From an uncultured Sphaerochaeta sp. (GTDB lineage: Bacteria; Spirochaetota; Spirochaetia; Sphaerochaetales; Sphaerochaetaceae), in contig NZ_OY762555.1 in assembly GCF_963666015.1 (NCBI RefSeq), forward strand, positions 2,108,001 to 2,172,000: a stretch of 64,000 bases of DNA, read 5' to 3'. Numbering within the stretch: the first letter of the stretch is position 1; each line of letters opens with the position of its first letter. A model generated the notes under the pieces. That model saw only the letters and a program-made list of their open reading frames with translations. It did no database searches and was not told where the DNA came from. Positions 15,979-24,504 of this stretch are shown one piece after another. The translations under genes were made by a program, and so were the position numbers.

Positions 15979-16908
15979 ATGGCTGAGCGAGAGCTTTTCG
16001 TTATTCTGAATCCACATGCAGCGAAGGGAAGAGCAAAAAAGCAAGGGGATCTGATCAAAGCCTTGCTTTCCCAATCTGGGAATCATGTGGAACTGGTTTA
16101 TACCAAGAAGGGTGAAGGGGCCGAACAGCTGGCATGGCAGGCAACGTGTGAAAGGCGGGATGCAATCATTGCTGCTGGCGGGGACGGCACCGTCAACGAA
16201 ACGGTTAATGGAATGTTGAAGGCTGCAGCAGAGAAGCAGCTGCCGGTACCGACCCTTGGGGTAATACCGATTGGACGGGGCAATGATTTTGCCTGGGGTA
16301 TGCAGGTACCGAAATCTCTCAAAGAAGCCTGCTCTGTAATTCTACAGGGTACCAAGCGGACTATTGATGCAGGTATTGTACATGGTGGGAAGTATCCAAA
16401 GGGACGATACTTCATAAATGGCCTTGGTGTCGGATTTGAGCCACTGGTAAACTTTCTTGCCAGTGATTTCAAGCATGTATCGGGGACTCCCAGCTATGTC
16501 TTTGCACTTATCAGGATCCTGATGCATTATCCTGCTCCGTATTCGGTTGAGCTTACCTTGGATGGAGAGATGCAAAAACTCCAGACACAGCAACTCTCCA
16601 TTTGCAATGGAAGGAGAATGGGGTCAGCATTCCTGATGGGTCCGGATGCGCTTTTTGATGATGGATTGTTTGATGTTGTATATGCAAATGCTCCTGTTCC
16701 CAGTTGGAAATTGGTTCCTCTTGCGCTTACCTTCTTCAAGGGAGGACAGGTCAAGCGTAAAGAGTTCAGTGTATCAAGAGTGAAAGAGGTGAAGATGGTA
16801 AGCAGTGATCATCCGATGCCTGTACATGTTGATGGCGAGGAGATTTCTCAAGGGTGTATGGAGTTTTCCGCTACGCTTTTGGAAGCAGTCCTGCCGGTGT
16901 TTTGCTGA
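15979..16908 (+). CDS. Diacylglycerol/lipid kinase family protein (YegS/DagK-like)
   Basis: Lipid kinase-like protein of 309 residues. The DAGK catalytic domain shows NPHAAKGRAKK at the N terminus, the nucleotide loop GGDGTVNETVNG and GRGNDFAWG. It probably phosphorylates diacylglycerol or a related lipid at the inner membrane, recycling it into phospholipid synthesis. AAGGGG lies 8 bases before ATG 15979. The next 290 bases are AT-rich and gene-free, so it is a single-gene unit. Confidence 0.92.
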   Translation: MAERELFVILNPHAAKGRAKKQGDLIKALLSQSGNHVELVYTKKGEGAEQLAWQATCERRDAIIAAGGDGTVNETVNGMLKAAAEKQLPVPTLGVIPIGRGNDFAWGMQVPKSLKEACSVILQGTKRTIDAGIVHGGKYPKGRYFINGLGVGFEPLVNFLASDFKHVSGTPSYVFALIRILMHYPAPYSVELTLDGEMQKLQTQQLSICNGRRMGSAFLMGPDALFDDGLFDVVYANAPVPSWKLVPLALTFFKGGQVKRKEFSVSRVKEVKMVSSDHPMPVHVDGEEISQGCMEFSATLLEAVLPVFC

Positions 16909-17199
16909 GAGTTGGGTTTTTTAGGCAAACCGTGTCTAGATGTTGAGCTTGATACAGATTAATCAGATTGATATTACAGTTTTACTAAAAAGTAGCCCTT
17001 TTCAATTATTCAATAATTAGCTATTATATAAATGATTAAAAATTTTCTTTGGAATCAGGAAGTTTGGTTTTCGAAAAAGTGAAGTGTTTCCAAAACTTGC
17101 CTGAATATGATTGACTTCTCCTCTAAGAGAGTTTATCTTTAACAATGCGCGTCTTATGTAGTTTTTCTCGTTTTAGCTGATAACTAAGGAGTTCCCAAT
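16909..17199. other. AT-rich intergenic region upstream of the glycoside hydrolase gene
   Basis: This gene-free stretch is clearly richer in A and T than its surroundings. It starts with a GTTTTTTAGG tract just after the lipid kinase gene and ends with a promoter at 17111-17139 and the AAGGAG ribosome binding site at 17186-17191. I see no RNA gene or conserved repeat. Confidence 0.6.
17111..17139 (+). promoter_or_regulatory. Promoter of the glycoside hydrolase gene
   Basis: -35 TTGACT (17111-17116) and -10 TATCTT (17134-17139) with a 17-bp spacer that contains a small inverted repeat, CTCT-A-AGAG. The leader would be about 55 bases. Confidence 0.6.
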
Positions 17200-18624
17200 T
17201 TGATAAAGGATATGGTGCCGTTCGTACATTTTTATGATCAAGATTTTGTCGATATGTATGACAGGTCTTGGGTATGGATAGACGAACTTTGGAAGCAAGG
17301 AACCGAAGCCAATGGCATGAGCGGTTCCTATCTTTCATACCCTGGCCAGACAACCTTCAATCAGTATTTATCCTGTTTCTCTTCTCTTTTTCTGGTGTAT
17401 AGCAACCAGAATAACTCTCCGTTCCCTATGCTTGACTATTTCTACCAGAAACAGGAAGCAAATGGAGCTATTCGTGGGGAGTACTCCATAGAGGATGGGA
17501 AGCCTGTCTTTACGGCAACAAACCCTGAAGGGATTTTCCCTCCTCTTTTTGCCTATGTTGAACATGGCTTTTACCATAAGATTGGAAACAAGAAAAGGCT
17601 GAAGGAGGTCGTTCCAGTACTGGAGCGATACTTCTCCTGGATCCAGGCAACGTTCCAAAAGCCCAATGGGCTCTACTCTGTTCCCATCGAAGCATGCCAG
17701 AGTGGTAATATTCCCCGTGACCATGTGTACTACCCATTGGACTTCAATGCACAGCTTGCTGTTAATGCCCTGTACATGTCTGCAATCGGCGATATCCTCA
17801 ATGACAAGGAGTTGAGTTTCCGTTACAAGCGGATTTACTTCTCTTTGAAGACGAGGATAAACAGTATGATGTGGGATCCTGATACCAATTTCTACTATGA
17901 TTTGGATATCAAGGAAAACCGCATTGAAAACAAGTATATCGGTGCTTACTGGACAATGCTTGCGGAAATTCCCAATGATGAACGTGCTGCTTACCTGATT
18001 GATTACCTCAAGGATCCGAAGGAGTTTGGAACTGACAACCCTTTCCCGAGTGTGCCGGTCTCTTCTCCTGCGTTCAGTGAGGATGGTAATGGGCATTGTG
18101 GTGGAGTTGTTCCCATCAATACCTATATGGTCATCAAGGGGTTGGAGAAATTCAACCAGTTCATTTTCGCAAGGGAGTGTGCCATCAGGCACATGTATTT
18201 CCTGCTTGATACCCTGCATCCCGATGCTGAAACCATAGGGGACGTGTGGGAGGCGTACCTTCCAAACAAGGAAGGCTTCTCCAAGACAGATGAGATTCCA
18301 GGCTTCCCGCGCAGAAGATTGATGCCCTATGCGGGAGTGGTCACCATTACCCTGATGATCGAAAACATCATCGGATTGGAAATTTCGCTTCCCAGAAAGA
18401 CTGTCGATTGGGTCATGCCCTCCCTTGAAGCCATGGGAATCGAGAACCTCTCCTTGAAACGTAATATGATCACTATTCTCAGCAACAAGACAGACCGTGG
18501 CTGGGAAATTCGTCTTGAGAGCGAAAAGCTCTATTACTTCACCATTGAAATTCTTGGGGAGAAAAAGAAGAAGACTCTTCCGATTCCTTCCGGAAAGTGT
18601 TCAATGTTGATCGACAAGCTGTAA
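17200..18624 (+). CDS. Trehalase/GH63-like (MGH1-type) glycoside hydrolase
   Basis: Cytoplasmic (alpha/alpha)6-barrel glycosidase-like protein of 474 residues. The MGH1-like domain (trehalase/GH63 and YgjK relatives) shows DFNAQLAVNALY, MWDPDTNFYYD, a YIGAYWTMLA helix and ETIGDVWEAYLP. The exact sugar is unknown; relatives act on alpha-glucosides or mannosylglycerate. The start is TTG 17200, fixed by AAGGAG 8 bases upstream; ATG 17212 is too far from it. No signal peptide. A TerB-DnaJ gene follows 3 bases after the stop. Confidence 0.78.
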   Translation: MIKDMVPFVHFYDQDFVDMYDRSWVWIDELWKQGTEANGMSGSYLSYPGQTTFNQYLSCFSSLFLVYSNQNNSPFPMLDYFYQKQEANGAIRGEYSIEDGKPVFTATNPEGIFPPLFAYVEHGFYHKIGNKKRLKEVVPVLERYFSWIQATFQKPNGLYSVPIEACQSGNIPRDHVYYPLDFNAQLAVNALYMSAIGDILNDKELSFRYKRIYFSLKTRINSMMWDPDTNFYYDLDIKENRIENKYIGAYWTMLAEIPNDERAAYLIDYLKDPKEFGTDNPFPSVPVSSPAFSEDGNGHCGGVVPINTYMVIKGLEKFNQFIFARECAIRHMYFLLDTLHPDAETIGDVWEAYLPNKEGFSKTDEIPGFPRRRLMPYAGVVTITLMIENIIGLEISLPRKTVDWVMPSLEAMGIENLSLKRNMITILSNKTDRGWEIRLESEKLYYFTIEILGEKKKKTLPIPSGKCSMLIDKL

Positions 18625-18627
18625 GTC

Positions 18628-19395
18628 ATGGCGTGGCTCGGTAAACTGTTTGGGGGTACCTTCGGATTTATGTTCGGAGGGCCCTTGGGAATGATTGCTG
18701 GAATTGCCTTCGGCCATATGTTTGACAAGGCCGGAGATGTAGGATCCACACAAACAACAAGAAGTACCTATACGACCCTCGATAGGGAGCAAATGCTCTT
18801 TTTTGTGGGTGCATTCTCGATGCTTGCAAGAATAGCGTCTTCTGATGGTTCGGTATCATCGCATGAACGTCAAAAAGTATTGGAGTTCATTCGTCAGGAT
18901 CTTCGTTTGGGGTATCGTGAAGAAGAAGCTGCCATGCGAGTCTTTGATACGGCACTTACCGGTGGAGGAACGTTTGACCAGTTCGCTTCCCAGTTCTATC
19001 AAAACTTTAGCCACGCACCAAACATTCTTCAGTTGATGATCGATATCTTTTATCGTGTTGCTGCTGCTGATGGTGTTATCAACAGTGCAGAAGAAGCGAT
19101 GATAAGGCGTGCTGCAAAGATATTCCGCTTAAGTGATAGTTTTGTTGAGATGCTTTGTAACCGCTACGGTGGCTGCAGTAATGCATCGGACAAATCCTAT
19201 GCAATTCTCAATATTCCACGTACGGCTACTGATGATGAAGTGAAGCGTGCTTACAGAAAGCTCAGTATTGAGTTCCATCCAGACACCCTTGCATCTAAAG
19301 GCATGGGGGAGGAATTTCTGGGTCATGCGACGGCAAAATTCAGGGAAATTCAGGATGCATATGAATCAATCAAGAGAGAGCGCGGGATTCGCTAG
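18628..19395 (+). CDS. TerB and J-domain (DjlA-like) co-chaperone
   Basis: DjlA-like protein of 255 residues. The N-terminal glycine-rich hydrophobic hairpin (GGTFGFMFGGPLGMIAGIAFG) could insert in the membrane. The middle is a TerB-like helical domain (residues about 52-165, with AADGVINSAEEAMI). The C-terminal J domain (about 188-255) has the HPD tripeptide needed to stimulate DnaK ATPase. It starts 3 bases after the glycosidase stop without its own ribosome binding site, so expression is probably coupled. Its last 4 bases overlap recR. Confidence 0.88.
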   Translation: MAWLGKLFGGTFGFMFGGPLGMIAGIAFGHMFDKAGDVGSTQTTRSTYTTLDREQMLFFVGAFSMLARIASSDGSVSSHERQKVLEFIRQDLRLGYREEEAAMRVFDTALTGGGTFDQFASQFYQNFSHAPNILQLMIDIFYRVAAADGVINSAEEAMIRRAAKIFRLSDSFVEMLCNRYGGCSNASDKSYAILNIPRTATDDEVKRAYRKLSIEFHPDTLASKGMGEEFLGHATAKFREIQDAYESIKRERGIR

Positions 19396-19982
19396 AATAT
19401 CACTCTCCCTCGTAATGATCTTGCCAAAGTAATTCTGTCAGCATATTCCAAGTCTCCTCCAATAGGCAGGCCACTGGCCAGTCGCGTTATGGAGAGCTCT
19501 GTATGTTCCTTGAGAATATGTCTGATATAAAGAGCTGTTGTATCTCCCTCTTCAGTTGGGTTGGTGGCTATGATCAGTTCTGTGAACTGACCCTCCTTGA
19601 TACGTTGCAGGAGACGAGAGAATGAGAGCTGTTCGGGTCCGACTCCATCGAGTGGACTGATCGCTCCCCCAAGCACATGATACAGTCCATTGTATGCCCC
19701 ACTGGACTGGATGGTCAGTACATCTTGGGGTTCTTCCACCACACAGAGAAGGGTCCTGTCCCGGGAAGCATCACTACATACAGGACAAGGATCGGCCTCG
19801 GTAAAACTGCCACAAATGGAACAGGGGAAAATTCGGTCCTGTATGGTGGCAATTGCTTGGCTGAGGTTCTGATTATAGCTCTTCTCAGTCTTTATCAGGT
19901 GATATGCGAGTCTCGAGGCACTCTTCGGGCCGATACCAGGAAGACGGGAGAGGGTTTGGATAAGGTTTTCCAATGCTGTCAT
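19392..19982 (-). CDS. recR: Recombination mediator RecR
   Basis: RecR, part of the RecFOR pathway that loads RecA on gapped DNA. The 196 residues include the N-terminal helix-hairpin-helix (LPGIGPKSASRLAYHL), a C4 zinc finger (CSICGSFTEADPCPVC) and the Toprim domain from LCVVEEPQDVL to IIATNPTEEGDTTALYI. It starts 2 bases after the ybaB stop and ends in a 4-base overlap with the convergent DnaJ-like gene. The dnaX-ybaB-recR order is widely conserved in bacteria. Confidence 0.96.
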   Translation of the reverse strand: MTALENLIQTLSRLPGIGPKSASRLAYHLIKTEKSYNQNLSQAIATIQDRIFPCSICGSFTEADPCPVCSDASRDRTLLCVVEEPQDVLTIQSSGAYNGLYHVLGGAISPLDGVGPEQLSFSRLLQRIKEGQFTELIIATNPTEEGDTTALYIRHILKEHTELSITRLASGLPIGGDLEYADRITLARSLRGRVIF

Positions 19983-19984
19983 GA

Positions 19985-20302
19985 CTAGGCCTGTGGGGTG
20001 AAGCCACCCAAAGGACCGGCATATTTCATACCTTCACTCTGGATCTTCTGCTGGATTTTTGTTGATGCGTCATTGAAGGCACTGCTCAACAATACCTGAA
20101 GTGTACCTAAATCATCTGGGTCGACGATATCTTTTTCAATATGTATGTCAGTGACAATGAATTTTCCATTGATGGTAACTTCAACCATGCCTGCACCGGC
20201 ACTTCCTGTTGCAGTAATGGTGGGAAGCATTTCCTGCATTTTCTTCACATTCTCCTGAATGCCTTTCATATTTTTCAACAGTTCAAAAGGGTTCATATCC
20301 AT
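19985..20302 (-). CDS. YbaB/EbfC nucleoid-associated protein
   Basis: DNA-binding, nucleoid-associated protein of 105 residues, YbaB/EbfC family (EbfC was named in the spirochaete Borrelia). It has an N-terminal helix with KNMKGIQENVKKMQEML, the family strand VEVTINGKFIVTDIHI, and a C-terminal helix ending in AGPLGGFTPQA. ATG 20302 is chosen because GAGG lies 9 bases upstream; the in-frame GTG at 20317 would contain that site. Translation is probably coupled to dnaX. Confidence 0.93.
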   Translation of the reverse strand: MDMNPFELLKNMKGIQENVKKMQEMLPTITATGSAGAGMVEVTINGKFIVTDIHIEKDIVDPDDLGTLQVLLSSAFNDASTKIQQKIQSEGMKYAGPLGGFTPQA

Positions 20303-20317
20303 ACGGTGTTTCCTCAC

Positions 20318-21973
20318 TTACATTTCATTGGTTTGTTGGGTGATCTCTCCCCGGAAAATCGAGGCGATCTTTGAGACTACTGAATCTTCAGTCTCTGGGG
20401 ACTCTTCCTGTTTCTCAGTCTCAAGGCAGTGGAACCGAATCGGTCCATCAAACCCTGAAATCTCCTTGACCAGGGATCTGAATTTTTCAGTACTCTCTTC
20501 TGCCTTGTTCTGGCAGAAGGCGGTGGAGAAGGTAAGATTCAATACTCCCTCATCATTCGTTACTTCCGTAATTGCTTGTACTACTTGACTGAGCAGCGGA
20601 GCGCTGGAGAGTTTGCCTACCAAGGCAGGGAGATCGCCCTTGGTGAATGGGCGACTCTGTACAGGCACCGGCTTTACAGGAACACTCTGCTCTTTGGGTT
20701 CCTCTCTTCTCTGCCCAAGAGCTGCAACGCTGCTGGACGGGGGCGTCTTCTCCCTGGGCTTGATGGTTTCCCTAGTGGTAAGTAGGTCAGGTTGGACCTC
20801 GAGCTTTTTTGGGGGAAGTTTCACTGTCCCTAAGAGTAGTTCCTCCCGCATTTGGCTAATTTTCTTCACCAAGGTTGTTGCTGAAACAAGGGAAGGAAGG
20901 CTTCCAAGACGGGAAATGAATAACTCGAGTTCAAATCGTGGGTTCAGTGAGTACCTGATTTCCCGGTAGAGTTTGAGTAGTAACTCAAGGGCTGCTTCCA
21001 GCTGTTCACTCGAATAGGCGTTTCTCAAGGCTAGGGGAATCCTGTCGGATTGTACTCCGAGGATTGCATCATCATGCAACCCTGCCTTGATAAACAGCAA
21101 GCTTCTGAAGAAGAGGGTAAAGTCCTTGATACACTGTTCCACCGATACTCCTGCCTGCAACAACTCCTGTACAGCGAGCAGTGCCTGGTCGGTATGTTCA
21201 TCCAATAGATGAGAGACTATTTGTACAATCTGATCGATGCCGACCAACCCCAGCTTGCTGCTGATTTTCTCCATGGTGATGTGTCCCTGGCTAAAGGAAA
21301 CCACTTGGTCAAAGAGCGTGTAGGCATCGCGCATGGAGCCAGTGGACTCCTTTGCGATCCAGAACAGTGCATCATCATCAGCTTCCACTTCTAGGTCAGT
21401 TGCAGCCTCCCGTAAACAGTTCTTGATGGTATCGAGATCAATAAGCTGGAAATGAAACTGCTGACAACGTGATCGTATGGTAGCCGGTACTTTTTGCAGT
21501 TCAGTAGTCGCAAAGATGAAGATGATGTAAGCAGGGGGCTCTTCAATAGTTTTCAGCAGTGCATTGAACGCACTGGTGGAGAGCATATGCACTTCATCGA
21601 TGATATAAATCTTATACTTGCTGGTCTGGGGAGGGAAGAGTACCTCATCCTTGATCTGCCGGATGTCATTCACGCTTGTGTTGCTTGCACCATCGATTTC
21701 AATAACGTCAACACTGTTGCCTTGGGTGATCTCACGACAGTTGGAACAGACGCCACAAGGAGTGGCTGTGGGTCCTTGTTCACAGTTCAAGGCCCTTGCC
21801 AATATTCGGGCAGATGAAGTCTTACCTACTCCTCTCGGTCCACTGAACAGATAGGCGTGGGCAATTCTTCCTTGTTCGATCGCATGTTTTATGGTTGATA
21901 CCACGAATTCCTGACCTACCAGGCCGTCAAAAGACTGGGGGCGTTTCCTGGTAGCTGTTACTTCATATGCCAT
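20318..21973 (-). CDS. dnaX: DNA polymerase III subunits gamma/tau
   Basis: Clamp-loader ATPase of the replisome, 551 residues. The AAA+ domain shows Walker A GPRGVGKTSS, the four-cysteine zinc module from CEQGPTATPC to CSNC, Walker B IIDEVHML and the sensor/arginine-finger region ATIRSRCQQFHF. A variable C-terminal tail follows residue 370. GAGGAG sits 6 bases before ATG 21973. I did not find an obvious frameshift site for a short gamma form. First gene of the dnaX-ybaB-recR operon, downstream of the SRP RNA. Confidence 0.96.
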   Translation of the reverse strand: MAYEVTATRKRPQSFDGLVGQEFVVSTIKHAIEQGRIAHAYLFSGPRGVGKTSSARILARALNCEQGPTATPCGVCSNCREITQGNSVDVIEIDGASNTSVNDIRQIKDEVLFPPQTSKYKIYIIDEVHMLSTSAFNALLKTIEEPPAYIIFIFATTELQKVPATIRSRCQQFHFQLIDLDTIKNCLREAATDLEVEADDDALFWIAKESTGSMRDAYTLFDQVVSFSQGHITMEKISSKLGLVGIDQIVQIVSHLLDEHTDQALLAVQELLQAGVSVEQCIKDFTLFFRSLLFIKAGLHDDAILGVQSDRIPLALRNAYSSEQLEAALELLLKLYREIRYSLNPRFELELFISRLGSLPSLVSATTLVKKISQMREELLLGTVKLPPKKLEVQPDLLTTRETIKPREKTPPSSSVAALGQRREEPKEQSVPVKPVPVQSRPFTKGDLPALVGKLSSAPLLSQVVQAITEVTNDEGVLNLTFSTAFCQNKAEESTEKFRSLVKEISGFDGPIRFHCLETEKQEESPETEDSVVSKIASIFRGEITQQTNEM

Positions 21974-22069
21974 GAGAGCTCCTCTGTGAACGTACCCTGC
22001 GAGTATACCATACTTTGCTATCTAGGAACAGAAGTGCCAATCTGGTGAAGAGGTGATAACAGAGAAAAA

Positions 22070-22177
22070 CCCAGCCAACAAATCGCCTGTGTCTCATGGG
22101 CAATTCACTTACCGCTGCTACCTTCCGGTCCTGACGGGGTTGGGCGAATGCACATAGCACAGAATCTGTTGACTGGG
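22070..22177 (-). ncRNA. ffs: Signal recognition particle RNA (4.5S type)
   Basis: On the minus strand the universally conserved apical domain is present: GTCAGGACCGGAAGG, then TAGCAGCGGTAA. A closing stem pairs CCCAGTCAACA with TGTTGGCTGGG at the two ends, giving about 108 nt, the short bacterial form without an Alu domain. TTTTT follows the 3' arm and should terminate transcription. It lies last in the tRNA cluster, 8 bases after tRNA-Ser(GGA), and is probably processed from the same transcript. Confidence 0.93.
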
Positions 22178-22184
22178 AATAAAA

Positions 22185-22269
22185 CGGAGAGGGGGGGATT
22201 CGAACCCCCGGTGCCTTTCAGCACACACGCCTTCCAAGCGTGCACCTTCGACCACTCGGACACCTCTCC
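22185..22269 (-). tRNA. tRNA-Ser (GGA)
   Basis: Class II tRNA with a long variable arm. Acceptor stem GGAGAGG/CCTCTCC, anticodon loop TTGGAAG (anticodon GGA, reading UCC/UCU), T arm GGGGGTTCGAATCCCCC, discriminator G as usual for serine. CCA is not encoded. Confidence 0.95.
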
Positions 22270-22314
22270 AAGGAACGAAATAAACGGTAAAAACCTAAAA
22301 AATATCCAAGCTAT

Positions 22315-22402
22315 CGGAGAGAGAGGGATTCGAACCCTCGGTACCGTCAGACGGTACAACGGATTTCGAGTCCGTCTCCTTCGACCACTCGGACATCTCT
22401 CC
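22315..22402 (-). tRNA. tRNA-Ser (CGA)
   Basis: Class II tRNA; acceptor stem GGAGAGA/TCTCTCC, anticodon loop CTCGAAA (anticodon CGA, reading UCG), a long variable arm (GTACCGTCTGACGGTAC), discriminator G, no encoded CCA. Confidence 0.95.
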
Positions 22403-22435
22403 CAGTGTTATGACCGTTTCATACAAAACGAACTA

Positions 22436-22509
22436 TGAGACCAAGAGGATTCGAACCTCCGACCCTCAGTTCCGCAAACTGATGCTCTATCCAGCTGAGC
22501 TATGGTCTC
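22436..22509 (-). tRNA. tRNA-Arg (GCG)
   Basis: Class I tRNA of 74 nt. Acceptor stem GAGACCA/TGGTCTC with discriminator A, D arm GCTCAGCTGGATAGAGC with the A20 arginine identity base, anticodon stem TCAGT/ACTGA with loop TTGCGGA, so the anticodon is GCG (codons CGC, CGU). Most bacteria use ACG, edited to ICG, for this box, so the G34 form is notable. No encoded CCA. Confidence 0.9.
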
Positions 22510-22530
22510 AATACTAAAAAAAATCAAAAA

Positions 22531-22617
22531 CGGAGAGGGGGGGATTCGAACCCCCGGACCCGTTACCAGGTCAACTCCTTAGCAGGGAGCCCGATTCGGC
22601 CGCTCTCGCACCTCTCC
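22531..22617 (-). tRNA. tRNA-Ser (GCT)
   Basis: Class II tRNA; acceptor stem GGAGAGG/CCTCTCC, anticodon loop CTGCTAA (anticodon GCU, codons AGC/AGU), long variable arm, discriminator G, no encoded CCA. Confidence 0.95.
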
Positions 22618-22633
22618 ATATAGAAAAAAACAA

Positions 22634-22653
22634 ATTCATCTAGATAGATGAAT
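22634..22653. repeat. Perfect inverted repeat in a tRNA spacer
   Basis: ATTCATCTA-GA-TAGATGAAT lies between tRNA-Ser(GCT) and tRNA-Ser(TGA). A 9-bp stem with a 2-base centre could only form a hairpin with a slightly opened loop; it may be a processing signal for the polycistronic tRNA transcript. Confidence 0.5.
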
Positions 22654-22656
22654 GAA

Positions 22657-22741
22657 CGGAGAGAGGGGGATTCGAACCCTCGGAGACTCGCGCCTCAACG
22701 GTTTTCAAGACCGCCTCCTTCGACCGCTCGGACATCTCTCC
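22657..22741 (-). tRNA. tRNA-Ser (TGA)
   Basis: Class II tRNA; acceptor stem GGAGAGA/TCTCTCC, anticodon loop CTTGAAA (anticodon UGA, codons UCA/UCG), long variable arm, discriminator G, no encoded CCA. First in the cluster after the promoter. Confidence 0.95.
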
Positions 22742-22789
22742 AAACAGACATGATATTCCTCTATTTACAAGAATATCAATCGGGTTATC

Positions 22790-22818
22790 ACTATAGTGAG
22801 TGCCTCAATCTTTGTCAA
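22790..22818 (-). promoter_or_regulatory. Promoter of the tRNA-SRP RNA cluster
   Basis: Minus strand: consensus TTGACA (22818-22813), 17-bp spacer, TATAGT (22795-22790). It is the strongest match in the window, as expected for stable RNA, and lies about 50 bases ahead of tRNA-Ser(TGA). Confidence 0.8.
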
Positions 22819-23074
22819 GAACTCTGATGGGAGAAAAAAATAGCCTTCTCATTAGGAAGTGATATTGTCCTGAGGTAATGAAAGGGACTTTGTCACATTG
22901 ATACAGGAAGGGGATTTCCTGCCTGCCTTTGTGGTATAGTCCATACCTCAAGAAAACAAGAGGGGTTGGTTCTTCTGTTTTAGATGACTAGTGAACCAAT
23001 CCCTACCCAATTACAGGTGGTCACAGTATGGTGTGGGATGCGCATGCAAGGCAAGTGGTACAGCATTCGCTTTC

Positions 23075-23103
23075 TTGACAGCATAGGTTGCACTCGTCAT
23101 GAT
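23075..23103 (+). promoter_or_regulatory. Candidate leaderless promoter of the M28 peptidase gene
   Basis: Consensus TTGACA (23075-23080), 17-bp spacer, CATGAT (23098-23103, 4 of 6 matches to TATAAT). The start point would be about 23110, 3 bases before ATG 23113. Confidence 0.45.
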
Positions 23104-23112
23104 GAAACAATC

Positions 23113-24504
23113 ATGAAGTTTCCTCTTCCAAGAAAACGCAAGAAGCCGCCTACGCTGGTGGATGGCCAAAAAGAGAAACCTAGGCAAAAACTCGAGACAT
23201 TGAAAGCCGGTAAGCTTGCTACCCTTGCCTTGGCCTTCACCAAGGCTCTTGTTGATCTCTATGGCCCAAGGATAGCTGGTAGTGATGCAGGTCATAGTGC
23301 CGCTGAAGCAATTGAGGATGCGTATAAACATTTCTGTGATGAAACTACCAGGACCAAATTCCCCCTCGATACGAAGGTTCATAGTCAACCTTTCACGATT
23401 CTTATCATCCTCTATCCTCTTTTGGTGGTCCTTATGTTGGTTGGATTGCCTTGGATCTCACTTTTCCTTTTTTTTGGCTTTTGCTATTACGCCACCAGGG
23501 AAATCTATCTCTACCGACCTTTTTCCTGTAAAAATCGGTGCAACGCTGAAGGGGTGAATGTCCATGGAGTCTTGGAACCAAAAGAAGAGGTACTACACAC
23601 CCTTATTTTCAGTTCCCATCATGACAGTGCTCCTCTACACCGATACAACCAGCTGGAGTGGATATCCTACGTAAAAAACGTTCTCATACCGGTTGGATTA
23701 TTTATCGCTTGCGGATTGCTGGCCTTGGTACAGGTTTTTTCTGAGCTTCTTGCAAGTGCTTTGTTATTGCCAAATATTCCTTCCCTTGTACTTCTCATTC
23801 TCCTTATTCTTTTTCTGGGCGCAACCCCTCTGTTATTTCCCCTGCGGTCGATGTATGAGAAGGAGGGGTCTCCTGGAGCAGGGGACAATCTTGTTTCTGT
23901 GGGGGTGACTGTACAACTTGCCAGATATTTTCATTGGAGAAAGGATTGTGGGAAGCCTCTAAGGAATACTCGATTGATCTTTTGCTCCTTTGACGGGGAA
24001 GAAGCAGCACTGCAGGGGTCAAGGCATTGGTACGCATCAATGGCTGACTCATTGATTGATCCAATCGCATTGAACTTTGATTCCGTCTACTATAGTGACC
24101 AGATTACCTTCCTAGAGAAGGATGTGAATGGAACCCAACCGCTTGATGCTTCCTTGGCAAGGCGCTGTACGGAAATTGCCCGCTCAATGGGGTATGAATC
24201 CAGAAGCGAATCAATTCCACGTCTCTGGGGCGGTACCGATGCTGCAGAAGCGAGCAGGTGTGGTATTTCAGCCACCACCCTGACCGCAGTTGCTTGGGAT
24301 GACCGTAGCAAACCATCGGTGCAGCACACTCGCAATGATGTAGTGGAAGCGATAGAGCCGAGTGCCTTGGAAAGAGCGCTCTCCATAGCCATCAAACTCA
24401 CTGATATGGTAGATGGCAACCGATTATGGGAAGAGCGTATAAAAGAAGAGGAGGCCCCCCCGACTGAGGTTTCCTTGAGCTTCTCAAAGCTTACAAATAG
24501 GTAA
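23113..24504 (+). CDS. Membrane-associated M28-family zinc peptidase
   Basis: M28 (aminopeptidase-like) protein of about 463 residues. Zinc-site motifs are SSHHDSAP, FDGEEAALQGSRHW (catalytic Glu plus ligand), LNFDSVYY and QHTRNDVVEA; WGGTDAAEA fits the family. Two hydrophobic hairpins, near residues 95-130 and 190-250, interrupt the catalytic domain and suggest membrane anchoring. The frame is open from 22984, but MKFPLPRKRKK at 23113 looks like the true N terminus and has a promoter ending 9 bases before it. The 3' end overlaps the convergent YigZ gene by 14 bases. Substrate unknown. Confidence 0.82.
   Translation: MKFPLPRKRKKPPTLVDGQKEKPRQKLETLKAGKLATLALAFTKALVDLYGPRIAGSDAGHSAAEAIEDAYKHFCDETTRTKFPLDTKVHSQPFTILIILYPLLVVLMLVGLPWISLFLFFGFCYYATREIYLYRPFSCKNRCNAEGVNVHGVLEPKEEVLHTLIFSSHHDSAPLHRYNQLEWISYVKNVLIPVGLFIACGLLALVQVFSELLASALLLPNIPSLVLLILLILFLGATPLLFPLRSMYEKEGSPGAGDNLVSVGVTVQLARYFHWRKDCGKPLRNTRLIFCSFDGEEAALQGSRHWYASMADSLIDPIALNFDSVYYSDQITFLEKDVNGTQPLDASLARRCTEIARSMGYESRSESIPRLWGGTDAAEASRCGISATTLTAVAWDDRSKPSVQHTRNDVVEAIEPSALERALSIAIKLTDMVDGNRLWEERIKEEEAPPTEVSLSFSKLTNR

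Larger units (their letters stand above)
22742..23112. other. Intergenic region between the tRNA cluster and the M28 peptidase gene
   Basis: It contains the tRNA promoter (22790-22818), a plus-strand extended -10 TGGTATAGT at 22932-22940 with no good -35, and the TTGACA/CATGAT pair just before ATG 23113. The frame is open from 22984, but residues encoded before 23113 look non-coding. I see no other feature. Confidence 0.5.

Noticed and set aside
22186..22741. Repeated GGAGAG...GGGATTCGAACCC blocks resembling a repeat-spacer array
   Set aside because: They are the acceptor and T arms of adjacent tRNA genes, not CRISPR repeats; intervals hold D arms and anticodons.
22984..23112. Earlier start for the M28 peptidase
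   Set aside because: Encoded residues look non-coding (Trp/Cys/Met-rich, no conserved pattern) and cover a TTGACA promoter; retained only as an alternative.
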